NCBI GenBank assembly: GCA_951848785.1
Contig: CATOUR010000008.1
Span: forward strand, 11,922,001 to 11,986,000
Length of the DNA stretch: 64,000 nucleotides
Direction: 5' to 3'
Source of the DNA: Callosobruchus maculatus
Taxonomy: Eukaryota; Arthropoda; Insecta; Coleoptera; Chrysomelidae
A program made the translations under genes and the position numbers. Shown piece by piece: positions 53,110 through 63,374 of the stretch. Within the stretch, counting starts at the first letter, position 1; each line of letters starts with the position of its first letter. The notes under the pieces are model-generated. The model saw only the letters and a program-made list of their open reading frames with translations, did not search any database and was not told the origin of the DNA.

Positions 53110-54170
53110 GATTTTTTTCATTATAGAGGGTTTAGGAAATCGGCTTGATCACTCGGACAGAAAACTGACACGTCTGGAGGTGTGAGAGAGAGTCTGCCCG
53201 CCCGACGTTGAACCAGCTTGAGTCCTCTGACGTCATGTCCAACGGACGCAAACGCGTCCATCCGACATTTCACCATGGCCCGACCGGCTAAAACCCATTC
53301 CCTCTTTCCTTACCTCTGCTCGATCTCCAACTGCACCGGGCATCATCGTGAACGATACTCTTCACAGTGCAAGATGAGTTAAATATGTTTTTTCTTCTCC
53401 TCCTGCTTCTTCTTGTTACGTATCCCGACGTTCCTCTCTTTCAATTTGAAGATGCCTTGAGCCATCTGGTGTACTATCTTCCAGCGTTTCTCTCTCGATA
53501 TCATGATGGGCACCATGTTCTCTGGGGTCAGGTCCTCAGGCAGGTGCGCTCTCGCTTCCTGCTTGTAATAGGACCATCTGTCGCACTCAAATAGGACGTG
53601 CTTGACTGTGTCGCTTTGGCCACAATGTCGACAACGATCGTCCGCCGCTCGTCCTATTTTGTTTCTATACACCCGAAAGGGACCGTGGCCCGACAACGTC
53701 TGTGTTAGGTAAAGCAGGTTGTCCTGTGTTTACATTCTGCCCATTCTTGTGTATTTGGAATCAGACGCTTAGTCCACTGCGCCACCTTCGTTGTACTGAA
53801 CCAGATCCCCTGCCACTCGTCCATGGTCTTCTGCCTGGCGGTCCTCCGCCGCTCTGTCAGAGCACCTTCGCGATATACATGCATCTCCTCTCCTTGGCCA
53901 ACAAATGCAGTGGCGGTATCGCTGTTATAACCTGCAGCGCTTGGGTAGACACAGTACGATACGCACTGGCCACCCTCAGCAGAGACTTCCTTTGCACCTT
54001 GTCTACGATTTGCTGGTTCTTTTTCCTCTCCATCGCTTGATACCATATTTGAGCTCCATATAGCATAACTGAGTGGATAACTCCGTTCAAGATCTGCCTT
54101 TTTCGCATACTTGGGCCGCCTACGTTTGGCATTATACGTGACCATCTACCACGACAGAGATATTGCAACC
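53110..54170 (-). pseudogene. R1-clade C-terminus and 3' untranslated region
   Basis: On minus: MRKRQILNGVIHSVMLYGAQ and IWYQAMERKK (about 54090-53990), VQRKSLLRVASAYRTVSTQA, then TMDEWQGIWFSTTKVAQWTK, LIPNTQEWAECKHRTT, GHGPFRVYRNKIGRA. After these comes the CCHC knuckle CRHCGQSDTVKHVLFEC (about 53635-53580) and LTPENMVPIMI. These are R1 signatures. The non-coding part 53110-53355 matches 770-1010. The RT palm is missing. Confidence 0.75.
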
Positions 54171-54174
54171 AGAG

Positions 54175-54320
54175 AGAAAGTCTGCTGACCAACCGCACAA
54201 TTTGATGGGCAGGGCGTAGGGGCTTGCTCGATAGAGCCCTATGCTGCAGTTGATCAAAAACCTTTGAAATATCGAGAGCAATGACGGAGCTCTTCCAAGC
54301 AAATAAAGTTCTACACATGT
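54175..54320 (-). pseudogene. RT motif A fragment of another LINE
   Basis: On minus, SSVIALDISKVFDQLQHRAL shows motif A (A-L-D-I-x-K-x-F-D) of a jockey/CR1-type RT. It joins the R1 piece with no spacer, so one element was cut by or inserted beside the other. Confidence 0.5.
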
Positions 54321-54389
54321 GTGACGTAAGGCAGGAAATGTCCGGTTGAACTTTGATGTCGGAATCTATATTGTTTGTCGTTGATTAGT

Positions 54390-55290
54390 GAAGTGATTCA
54401 TGAGTTCTTTTTTTCCAGGAGCCGTTCGACTTTATCCCCGTCAATACTTAAGCCTTAAGGCCTATTGTATTATTACTCCTCTAATTTACAGCATCCAATC
54501 CAGCAATCTAGTTCCCTGCATAAGGTTATGCAGTTTTCCTACTGGTGCTGGTGCTGAGCTGTACTCCATTGGTTCTAGCTTGGTCTTCCCAAAGAGCTAT
54601 TGCCTCTTCTGATCTAGCACTTCGCTCTCACAGAGCACATGTAGGGCTGACTCAGTTCCTCTTCCACACAGTCTGCAGCTGAGGTCTCCATTGTAGGATC
54701 CCATTTTATTCAGGGGTCCCTTCAGGCCACAATGTCCCACGAGGAGACACGTCGTTATTCGGAGCTGATTCCTACTCAAGGAGGGCAGTGTTTCAGCTGT
54801 TTTCTTGCACGAAGCTTTAACGAATGTTTTTCCATGAACACATTCTGGCAACAAGTTCCATTGCTCCTTTTGCTGATGTTTCATCCATTCTAAGACCTGG
54901 TGTCTGATTGTGCTTTTAGGCACCCCTAGGTCGGGTTCTGCTCCAATGGTTAGAGCAGACGAGCCTAGTCTTGCTAGCCCGTCCGCCTTTTCATTGCTCC
55001 TTGGGTCCTGGCACCCTCTCCAAAGTTATTTTGTTGTATTCTGCCAGCCTTCCCAGTTCTTGTAGACATTCCCAGACTAGAGCAGACGTAACTTTAGGCC
55101 CTCTAGTGCCCTAATTTTAGCCTTTTATAAGCTCTTGATTGGCGTATTTCTCCAACACCTTGCTGATCACAGATAGCGGAGCTATAGGTCTGTGGTTGAT
55201 TGAATCAGCTTTGGATCTCTATTTTGGCACCGGTTTGATATGAGGTGACTTCCAGCTGACCGATTCCTGAAGGAGCACTAGATACTAAAA
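54390..55290 (-). pseudogene. Jockey-type element: RT fingers joined to RNase H
   Basis: On minus, 55290-55140 has ESVSWKSPHIKPVPK and INHRPIAPLSVISKVLEKYA (RT fingers). At about 55100 this switches to RNase H: VTSALVWECLQELGRLAEYN, ITLE.VPG, IRHQVLEWMKHQQKEQ, KKTAETLPSLSRNQLRITT, then CRLCGRGTESALHVLC and LMQGTRLLDWML. The palm and thumb between are gone, so a deletion of over 1 kb joins the two domains. It is an inverted partner of 51840-52340. Confidence 0.65.
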
Positions 55291-55905
55291 CGAATGGAGA
55301 CATATTCGCGTATCTAAACCGCGGGGTCATTTAACTACACCTCTCCTTATTGCAATGTTAATGCAAATAAAACGACGCGACGGACGGTGACGGTTGTTCC
55401 ACACCCACTCTGACAGTCGCTCTTGATATTTCTATTATGCTCGTAACAGCCGTGCATTTATTGCCGCTTTGTATGGTCGTAGGTACGGGCATTATTTCCA
55501 TATATCATGGCCGTAATGCCATCCATGCGGATGAACTAGACTTTAATCAGAGTTAAGATGTCGTGAGAGAGACGCGTCCAGGCTAGGGATGGCGAAAAGT
55601 CAAAACGATTCCATTTTGCAAGATCCGATTATTCTTGGACAATTAGATAAGGTGTGACAGTCGGCAGTTTGAAATGATGAATTCGCTTGGTATCTGATAG
55701 TAGTAACAGTAAGAGATAGTAATAACAATAACAGAAGAAAAAGAAGAACAAGCAGCAGAAGAAATAATTTATTTGTTGAAATAATATAATTTGCAGAACA
55801 GTATACGTCAAAATCATCTATCTACCCTATAGTTAAATTAACTTCCTTTCCTGTCCACCAGGAACTTAAGTAAAAATATACAAAAAATTTGAAAACCTTT
55901 GACAC
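55290..55905. other. Non-repetitive island with short AT microsatellite
   Basis: 55360-55560 shows no repeat partner except TGTCGTGAGAGAGACG at about 55560, also at 59000. 55690-55765 is an A/G-rich stretch. No gene was recognised. Confidence 0.25.
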
Positions 55906-55909
55906 TTTT

Positions 55910-56640
55910 TTATGGTCAGCCTCCTGCAAAGGCTGAAAGCCTATGGCGCTGTAAAAGCGCTGCAAGAGGTTAAGTCGGTGCACGCTAGATTTGAAACGCT
56001 GCAGGTTGTATCTGTCGGGAAAAAAATCTCTGGCAGCTCATTCCAAAGCCTCCAAGTTCTCCAAAAGAAGGAATACTGGAGGAGACTGGTTCGGGGTGTA
56101 GGGACCTCGATCTGGTAGGTATGAGCTCGCAGAGCCTCTCTTGTGTTCCTCGTTCGGACGGCCTTTGGTGTTATTATCTAGGAGAACTCACTCTAACATC
56201 TTCCGTGATAGAATCTATACAACAGGGACAGGTCAGTCACCGATCTTCGATGTTCCAGGCTGTGCAGGTCCTTTTTGAGGTTAGGCGTATCGATTAGTCT
56301 AAATGCTCTCTTCCGAATAGTGTCCAGAAGCTTTAGAAGGTGCTCTGGAGCGCATCCTTACACATGGGAGTTATACTCCAGCGATGGTTGGGTCTATGCC
56401 AGTTGCTCTGGTGTATACAGCTTCCTACAGCGGAACAAAACTCCAAGCTTCTGGAATGCCGTTCTAGCAATACTGACGATGTGGACATGCCAGGCCATGT
56501 TATTGTGTCATTTGGCGTTTGTCAGTTGGTAACCAGTTGTTAGTGGCTACCAAACATTCTCTACTCCTTTCAAGCAACTCCTCCAAATTGACTTCAAATA
56601 TTAGGTAGTATATTCATGTCATCAGCATTATACCAAAGAA
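55910..56640 (-). pseudogene. CR1/jockey-type RT C-terminal region
   Basis: On minus, with frameshifts: IQKRAFRLIDTPNL (about 56300), SLEHRRSVTDLSLLYRFYHG, AVRTRNTREALRAHTYQIEV, PRTSLLQYSFFWRTWRLWNE, LPEIFF, then YNLQRFKSSVHRL (about 55960). This is the complete tail of the RT family also seen at 15545-15665. A 68-codon + frame and others over it are antisense. Confidence 0.7.
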
Positions 56641-56699
56641 AGTTATACACCACTCACCCTCTCTTATGGGAGACACGGAGTGGACACACACAATCACGA

Positions 56700-56880
56700 C
56701 AAGAAGATATAAACACCTGGTCGTAGAAAGCACTCCACGGCAAACAAAAATTTTAATTCCACTCCTTCCAAATAATACGAATTCTCAAGGCCCTTTGGGT
56801 TTTATTTTGAAGAAAGGGTAAGCTGTCAAGGTGGTAGCTCTTAGGCCCCATTAGACCCCCATTGGGTCCCAAAGTTCCAT
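56700..56880. other. Unassigned short spacer
   Basis: Nothing recognised. Confidence 0.2.
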
Positions 56881-57545
56881 AACAACTGAGTCATTAACCA
56901 TTCCAACCTAGTGAGAAAGGTAGTGATGCAGTTTAGCAGGATTTCTCTTAACTTAGCTATTTCCCCCGAAATGGGTTCTCGTGCAAGACAATAGTGGAGA
57001 ACATCGATTCCAATGGAGCTGAGAGGTAGGAAACAACAGAGGCAATAAAGGAAAAACTTCTAGCGATGGAAATTGGATACTGAAGGAGTTGCTGCAGACT
57101 GAGCATCCAGGACAGAGTAAAAAATAGAGACACAAGAGTCAGGCTCAACATCTTTACCAGAATCATTGACACAGTAGATACAAAAAGGTTGAGGTAGTAT
57201 GGACATGTACGTCAGATGGTCAACAAGAGATGGAAGAGTTCTCCAGTGGAGACTCACTCAAAGAAAAAGAAGAGGAAGATCTAGGAAAACATGGAAGCAA
57301 GATGTTGAGGGAGCCATAAGGCGGAGAAACCTATCTGATGACGACTGGAGAGACCGTAGGCTAGATAGGACTAGACAAAAGATCATTGAGTTATGTCCAA
57401 GTCATAAGATCATGATGATGATGGATGCCTGCATTGATAAAACAGCTGGGCAACTTTCCCACTTCCCATCCAATGTTGTGGAGGTAGTTTATTAGCTGAC
57501 AGTGTTCAGGAACAGCATCAGTTGCAATTCAGAGGGGCATGGACA
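56880..57545 (-). pseudogene. Jockey-type RNase H region, split by an RTE element
   Basis: 56895-57009 starts like 49645-49760 (CAACCTAGTGAGAAAG..GTGATG) and 57425-57545 like 49735-49860 (GCATTGATAAA, TTAGCTGACAGTGTTCAGGA, AGTTGCAATT). The two parts are collinear with the sister copy, so the 415-base RTE piece between them is an insertion. Confidence 0.55.
57010..57424 (+). pseudogene. RTE-type C-terminus with GAT tail
   Basis: The + frames give RVKNRDTRVRLNIFTRIIDT (about 57112), RYGHVRQM-like sequence, then RKRRGRSRKTWKQDVEGAIR and RRRNLSDDDWRDRRLDR (57260-57370). It ends in an ATGATGATGATG tail. It is a 5'-truncated insertion into an antisense RNase H relic. Confidence 0.7.
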
Positions 57546-57559
57546 GATAGTATGGTGAT

Positions 57560-57636
57560 CGGTCACGAGCGCGCGCGGTTTGATTTTTACCTGTTTACAA
57601 AAAGGGTGCCTTCATCGGCACCGGTCACTTGCGCGC
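57560..57636 (+). promoter_or_regulatory. Paired CGGTCAC-NN-GCGCGC motifs
   Basis: CGGTCACGAGCGCGC (57560-57574) and CGGTCACTTGCGCGC (57622-57636) are direct repeats 62 bases apart, about 140-210 bases upstream of a TATA box. A dimeric or paired transcription factor site is possible, but so is the end of an unknown element. Confidence 0.35.
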
Positions 57637-57770
57637 CAAAAGAAAATTAAGCTTGGTTATTCCTAATGATATCCCTTTTATTCTTGCGAACCTTCATCTG
57701 TCTTTTTACGACTTGCGGTAGCTTACAGCTACTTCTTAGATTATTTAAATGACTATCCAGCTTCTGTAGG

Positions 57771-57806
57771 TATATAAAAGTACCCTCAATGAAAATATTT
57801 CAGTAG
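57771..57806 (+). promoter_or_regulatory. TATA box and arthropod initiator
   Basis: TATATAAAAG at 57771-57780 is followed by TCAGTAG, whose A lies at 57802, 31 bases from the first T of the TATA box. That spacing and the TCAGT sequence are the arthropod core promoter consensus. The predicted leader of 39 bases runs to the ATG at 57841. Confidence 0.6.
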
Positions 57807-57840
57807 TCAGCAATCCTTAGTTGTGTTCTACTTTTTCATC

Positions 57841-58131
57841 ATGGAGACTGTGCTAAGTGTGAAAGGGAAGAAATTAATAGTCCTTGAAGAATATACGTTC
57901 CAAAGAGATAAAGAAACCACCCGTGGTGTAGCCTACAGATGCTCTAGAAGAGGATGCATAGCATCTTTGCTGATGGATCAATCGTTAGAGATTGTTCTTA
58001 AAAGAAATAATGAGCACAACCATGATGCTCCCAAAAAACAAGCCGTGAAGGTAAATTTCTCGGACTTTTTTTTACATCGCCAAGAAATCGATCAAATTTA
58101 TGACAAATTAGAACACGTTCTGATTAATTAA
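57841..58131 (+). CDS. Small FLYWCH-type zinc-finger protein
   Basis: An intact single-exon frame of 96 residues begins at ATG 57841. Codon M7 of the longer frame was chosen because the promoter, leader and start then line up. Residues 7-61 look like a FLYWCH domain: L12-I13, Y18-T-F20, Y32-R-C34, then C39 and a final H59-N-H61, giving C-x4-C-x19-H-x-H. FLYWCH domains bind DNA or proteins; they occur in mod(mdg4)-type variants, in small stand-alone proteins and in some Mutator-like transposases. The C-terminal 30 residues are charged with no known motif. It has no stop or frameshift in a region where nearly all other frames are broken. It could be a real small gene or part of an unrecognised transposon. 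Confidence 0.55.
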   Translation: METVLSVKGKKLIVLEEYTFQRDKETTRGVAYRCSRRGCIASLLMDQSLEIVLKRNNEHNHDAPKKQAVKVNFSDFFLHRQEIDQIYDKLEHVLIN

Positions 58132-58263
58132 AATTTTTTGGGGTATTATAAAGACATTTTGGTCTGCTGACAATACGAACTTCTTTATTTGCATCTATTA
58201 CAGTGATCAGATTAACTTATTGTGTTCAGAACAAAATTTCGAATTTAATAATATAAAAAAGTA

Positions 58264-58390
58264 ATGAATTTCTGTCAAGTCAAAAGTAACGATACCTCTG
58301 ACTAAAGTTCTACAAATTCTTCAGTATTTATTAGCAAGATCGCAAAAAATGACGAATGAATTAAAATCTGTTAAAATTATAAGACACAAG
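58264..58390 (+). repeat. Fragment of palindrome P arm
   Basis: GTCAAAAGTAACGATACCTC and TATTAGCAAGATCGC match the inner arm at 61255-61340 (GTCAAAAGTAATGATACCTC). It is an isolated piece downstream of the FLYWCH frame. Confidence 0.55.
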
Positions 58391-58438
58391 TTCACCTCGC
58401 CGCCCCGCGCGCTGTTGTCCACATACCTATTATCCAAA

Positions 58439-58606
58439 ATATTTTGGGGGCTTCTGACCGGTGGGACTAGGACAAATCTGACCGCGGTGCGCTAGTGTCC
58501 TGTGGCCCATCTGGTGATCGAAATATTTTGCGCGCTTCTGACGGGTGGGGTTAGGACCAATCTGACCGCGGCTCGCTCGTGTCCTATGGCCGATAGTATT
58601 CAGCAA
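58439..58606. repeat. 84 bp tandem duplication, two units
   Basis: ATATTTTG..G.GCTTCTGAC.GGTGGG starts at 58439 and 58523. Both units contain AATCTGACCGCGG and GTGTCCT.TGGCC. The open minus frame across it (61 codons) is a consequence of the duplication. Confidence 0.7.
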
Positions 58607-58609
58607 CGC

Positions 58610-58810
58610 CCTCACTAGGGTAGTTAAGAAGTTGCACTTAAGCAGCCAGAATGGTCATTGCACGCGGCTTTAAAAGCTTTATTGGTACTCTCTATCAACA
58701 GACTTGTCATAACTCCAGAAGGCAAGGCGCAAGGGGGCTTGTGGTCCAAGATCTTGGTCCCGGCAGTCTTTTTTGCTCACCGGTCTTCCCTTGAACAGTA
58801 AGTGACATTT
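58610..58810 (+). repeat. Dispersed repeat E, copy 2
   Basis: Same orientation and order as 14365-14560 (CCTCACTAGGGTAG, GCAGCCAGAATG, GGCTTTAAAAGCTTTATTGG, CTCACCGGTC). The class is unknown. Confidence 0.55.
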
Positions 58811-58814
58811 TACC

Positions 58815-59490
58815 TAGCTAACTCGTATATTTTTGTCCATTGCTGCTGTGCTCGTCTTTAGTTTAACATACTAGAGAGCCAGTAGCACTAGCCTGTGCAG
58901 TTTCTCATATTTTTGGATTAGAATTGTTTTTGGAATCGATTCACCATTGAATCGGTGGGATTCTGACCATCGCTATAAACTAATCTAATCATAGTTGAGT
59001 TGTCGTGAGAGAGACGAGTCGGGATCTTCCGCAGGTTAATCGGCTAGGCACGAATTTTATTATGACGCTAGTTATTGCTGACAAGCAATAAATATTTTGT
59101 AACAAGGAGGCAGGCATGAGTAACAAAATATAATTGTTCAAGCAGCGATTTACTCATTGCAAGGATCTATACCTTAACCGTCGAAGAGAAGGTTACATTT
59201 TTACCATATGGTCAAGAGAGGTACTTCGTGACTGTTTAAGTTGGGTGGTGCCTTCTTGATTTAGAGGCTAAGGAATGAGGAATGAATCGACTGAGAGGTA
59301 TGATGTAGGCTTAAAGGCTATACTTGCTATTGAATAAGCCCTAATGTCACTACAGTACTAACATACACACATATAGGTATGAGATCAAGAAAGTAATATT
59401 TATTAAAAATTAAACTAAGACAACAATGCAACATGAAATCGTGACAAAAAAAGTTAATACGAAAACTGTGTGAAACCTTTGAAGGTACGA
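58815..59490. other. Unassigned region
   Basis: Nothing recognised except TGTCGTGAGAGAGACGAGTC at about 59000, nearly the same as the word at 55560. Confidence 0.25.
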
Positions 59491-59935
59491 GTTCACCGTA
59501 TCGTGCTTTTAAAAAAAATTTTTGTACGCCAACTCTTGAAACTCACCCCTAACTTTTTTATTTGAAATGCTGTGATACCTTTCCTTTTATTCACATATTT
59601 TTGCATGAAATAGTAAGCATAATATAAATAAAATAAGATTATTTTGACGCAAAAAACGGATAGAAAAAAGTAAGTGAAAATTAAATGCTATTTGAACATA
59701 CTTTCCAAAGCAAAAGCCCTTTTTGTCTTTGTTTATTACGAAAATATTACGTTTCAAAAAAAACTCATTTTATTTAATTTAAAATAATGACATCTTTTAT
59801 GTAGGAAAAGGTGTGGGGTGCTATTTGAAAAACAGATTTGGAGGTAACTTTAACGGTCGAAGTACAGAAAAAAATAGAAACCATGGTATGATAGGCCATT
59901 CAGCACCCTTGAAAAATCCACTTATTTTTCTCTTT
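59490..59935. mobile_element. Fold-back element F, copy 3
   Basis: The left arm (TTTTTGTACGCCAACTCTTG, AACTCACCCCTAACTTTTTT) pairs with the right arm (GGAGGTAACTTTAACGGTCG, AAGTACAGAAAAAAATAGAA, CCATGGTATGATAGGCC). The inner part with TTTGACGCAAAAAACGGATA matches copy 1 at about 24140. There is no coding frame. Confidence 0.65.
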
Positions 59936-59939
59936 AATT

Positions 59940-60307
59940 GTTTATCTCAGTTCAAGTTAAAATGGTATGGGTGTGATTCAATAAATGTCAGCACATTCAT
60001 GATATAAGCAAAATAAAGGTAATGTTAGAATACACATATCTTGAAAGACCTGCTTCCATGAGGTCATCCTAGATATGCTACGTATGCTTCTCAAACATCG
60101 TTTTTGTAGGTGGACAACCCTAGCCCTACCGTTAGCCTATCAGAACGTTCACAGATAAAATTACCAAACTATCACCAGGATAAAAATAAGAAAAGTAGTG
60201 AGATATTGCAACTTCTCTGTTTACTCACTGGAATAACCTATACAGAGCATAGCCAACAGAAGACAAATGTTGCATGGACCTTCCATTCCAAATTATTCTA
60301 TATTATA
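59940..60307. other. Unassigned region
   Basis: A 71-codon frame (60110-60325) is not recognised and runs into the palindrome. Confidence 0.2.
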
Positions 60308-60309
60308 TA

Positions 60310-62500
60310 CAGGGTGGGCCAATAGTGCGTGGACGGAGGATTGCGGGCTTACTAAAAAATATTTCAAAAATCTGTCACTTGATGATGGTAGGGACCCTTA
60401 AGGGCTATAACGCAAAAATATTTTCACTTGAATTTTGACGTTTATACAGAGTGATTCATATCAAACTTGCATTTTTTTAATGGAACCCCCTATATATTAT
60501 TGCATATTTGGATTCCTTGGTCAATTCTAATGTGACTTTATGTATCACACATGGAACTTTAAACGAACCGTTTAGGCGCAAATCACCATTTTTTGTATAA
60601 GTAGGTACCAGAAAAAAATTGAATATCGCAGCGATTATAAAACTTAGAAGGCCTTGACTTTGCGGTACGACTAAGCATGGAATGCGCCACCTTAGGTCAG
60701 ACAGCTAAATTTGAATTCTTTTTTTACTTGGAGAAATCAGAGGATGAATTAGGGAAACTTCAATCACAGATAACTTGATCTTTTCAAATAGGAATGCCTA
60801 TTTTGGTTTAAAGAGTCAAATGTAAAATTTGATTGCCTTTCTAACGATATAGCATTCTCGATATAAAATTTTTTGGTTTCCATTTTATTTCAAATTTTCA
60901 GTCAAATGGATGTTTTTCGACTTTCCTGCGTGCAAGCAACCTAGCAGGCCATAAAAAAAACAAAAGCTCGTTAATATTGAAGAAACTAACTAACCTAGTA
61001 GAAAGATGCAAACTAACTAGAGCAACGAGGTAAGATTATGAAAATTCCTTACAACGTATTAGCTCTAACCAGAAACAAGAGCGGTAACAAGAACGCTCAC
61101 TTTTCACAGCCTACTAGCTATTAGCCAATTTCCAAAGTCAGTAAAAAGATATTTAATCAAAGGAAAACTACTCGTGATTGTTGCTGGCAGTAGAATACTT
61201 ATGTCTTCCGAAAAAATTTTCACACTTCATGCTATAAAAAAGTAGCCACTTTCGTAAGTCAAAAGTAATGATACCTCTGACTGGAACCCTTTAAATTCTT
61301 CAGAAGGTACTTCTACTTATTAGCAAAGTCGCGGAAAATAAATCTTGAATTGCAGTCTGTTTGAATTGTAAAACAAAATTTAGTTTGAAGCAAACTACAT
61401 TGAATAATCACAATTACAACATAGCGTAATTAAAAAATTCTAGCAATTATTTCAATAGGTGTTCAGAATACTCCAGTTGGAGATATCTTCACTTTTGACT
61501 TAACTAAATGGAAATGACTAATTTTTTTATCCCATTAAATGTGAAATTTCATTCTAAACATGTTAAACTGTAAGCAAAGATCGCTGGTAGTGTTACTTTT
61601 GTTTCAAAATTTTTAATAGTTTTGGAAAGTTGTCAAGCTCTAGTAGACTTCAATAGCTAGTAGGCTGTAAAAAACAAACACTTCTGTCATACTCCAGCTA
61701 CTCATTGACATTAGATATCTTGCCGCTGTTGTATCCAGTTAGAGCTAATATGTTCTAGGGAATTTTCATAATCTTGCCTCGTTGCTCTAGCTAGTTTGCA
61801 TCTTTCTACTTAGTTAGTTGGTTTCTTCCATACTAACGAGCTTTTGTTTATTTTTCATGGCCTGCTAGGTTGCTTGCACGCAGGAAAATTGAAAAACGCC
61901 GATTTGACTGAAAATTTGAAATAAAACGAAAACCAAAAAAATTGATATCAAGAATGTTATATCGTTAGAAAGGTAATCAAATTTCACATTTGATTCTTTA
62001 AACTAAAATAGGCATTCCCATTTGAAAAAATCAAGTTATCTGTGATTGAAGTTTCCTTAATTAACCTACTGATTTCCCCAAGTACAAAAAGAATTCAAAG
62101 TTAGCCATTTGTCCTCAGGTGACACATTTCATGTTTAGTCGTACCGCAAAGTCACGGCCTTCTAAATTTTATAATCGCTGCGATATTCAATTTTTTTCTG
62201 ATACCTACTTATACCAAAAATGGTGATTTGCGCCTAAACGGTTTGTTTAAAGTTCCATATATGATACATAAAGTCACACTAGAATTGACCAAGGAATCCA
62301 AATATGCAATAATATATAGGGGGTTCCATTCAAAAAAATGTAAGTTTGATATGAATCACCCTGTATGAACGTCAAAATTTAAGTGAAAATATTTTTGCGT
62401 TATAGTCCTCAAGGGTCTCTACCATGATCAAGTGACAAATTTTTGAAATGTCTTTTAGTAAGCCCATAATCCTCCGTTCTCGCATTATTGGCCCACCCTG
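60310..62500. mobile_element. 2.2 kb palindromic element P, copy 2
   Basis: CAGGGTGGGCCAATAGTGCG at the left has its inverted partner GCATTATTGGCCCACCCTG at the right, flanked by TA (60308-60309, 62501-62502). The 2191 bases are two inverted arms meeting near 61405. An inner CAGAGTGATTCATATCAAAC lies about 136 bases inside each end. The arms share many blocks with copy 1 (GAACCGTTTAGG.G.AAATCACC, TATTGCATATTTGGATTCC, AATTCCTTACAAC). No protein frame. Confidence 0.85.
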
Positions 62501-62504
62501 TATT

Positions 62505-63130
62505 ATCACGACAATAATTTTGACTTCAGATTCATGAGAAATGCTTTTACGCTAACTTTGAACGAGTGAGATTCTGAAATAGTTTCACATATAGGTGTGA
62601 AATTCATGAGAACAGTTTTTTGTGCGTTCAAAGACAATCTGTTCTGTATAAACCTTCATTTTCTTCACTTCAGGTTTTAGGCATTTTGCCTGTTACGATA
62701 CCCACCTTTTTCTTGGCCTTCCAAAACCTCTTCTTCCAGAGCACTGATAAAATCTTGCTTTGACTGGAATCCTATTTTTGTACATTCATTCTGCATGTTA
62801 TTTCCATTTAGTTTTCTTGCTTTTCCTTTTTCGTTTATACTGAATATGTTTCAGCCTTTCACTTTTCATAGAAATTTCATTTTCCAATTTGGGTATCTTT
62901 CCTTGTTTTATTCTTTAATGTCCTGCTGGTAGTTCTTCAAGTGTTCGGGAATTTATTAAGTTGTCCTTCTATTATCTTTGCTTCTGTAATTAGATATATC
63001 GCAGCCTAAGTACTTGAAAAGTGTTTTGGCTATTCCAATACTCCATCTTTCACGGCAAGCCATGGTTTTCTCTTAGTAAACCATCTCATAGATTTATTCA
63101 TAACATTTTCTGCATATTCTATTAATTCCA
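62505..63130. other. Unassigned region
   Basis: The minus strand shows a coding-like run (ENVMNKSMRWFTKRKPWL, about 63100-63050) I do not recognise; it may belong to a transposon. No repeat partner. Confidence 0.25.
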
Positions 63131-63370
63131 ACTTATTTGTGTACTACAGATATAGCTGTTGATTAAGTTATCATTTACCAATACATCAGCTAAATCAGTT
63201 ATTAATAACATAAAAAGCAGTGGTCCCAGAACAGAACCTTGGGGCACCCCAGATATTATTAGCAAAATTGCTGGCCTAATAATTTCATTTATTTCAATCA
63301 GTTGCTATCTACCAGAAAGATAACTCCCCATTAGGTCATTTAGTTTAACTCAGAAACCGTAGCATTAGGC
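63130..63370 (-). pseudogene. CR1-like RT motif B fragment
   Basis: On minus, MGSYLSGR is followed by IISGVPQGSVLGPLLFMLLI, then ADVLVNDNLINSY. That is motif B and the run-up to motif C of a CR1/jockey RT; the YADD itself is lost. Confidence 0.65.
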
Positions 63371-63374
63371 TTAT

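Noticed and set aside
53702..54040. 112-codon + frame
   Set aside because: Antisense of the R1 C-terminal region.
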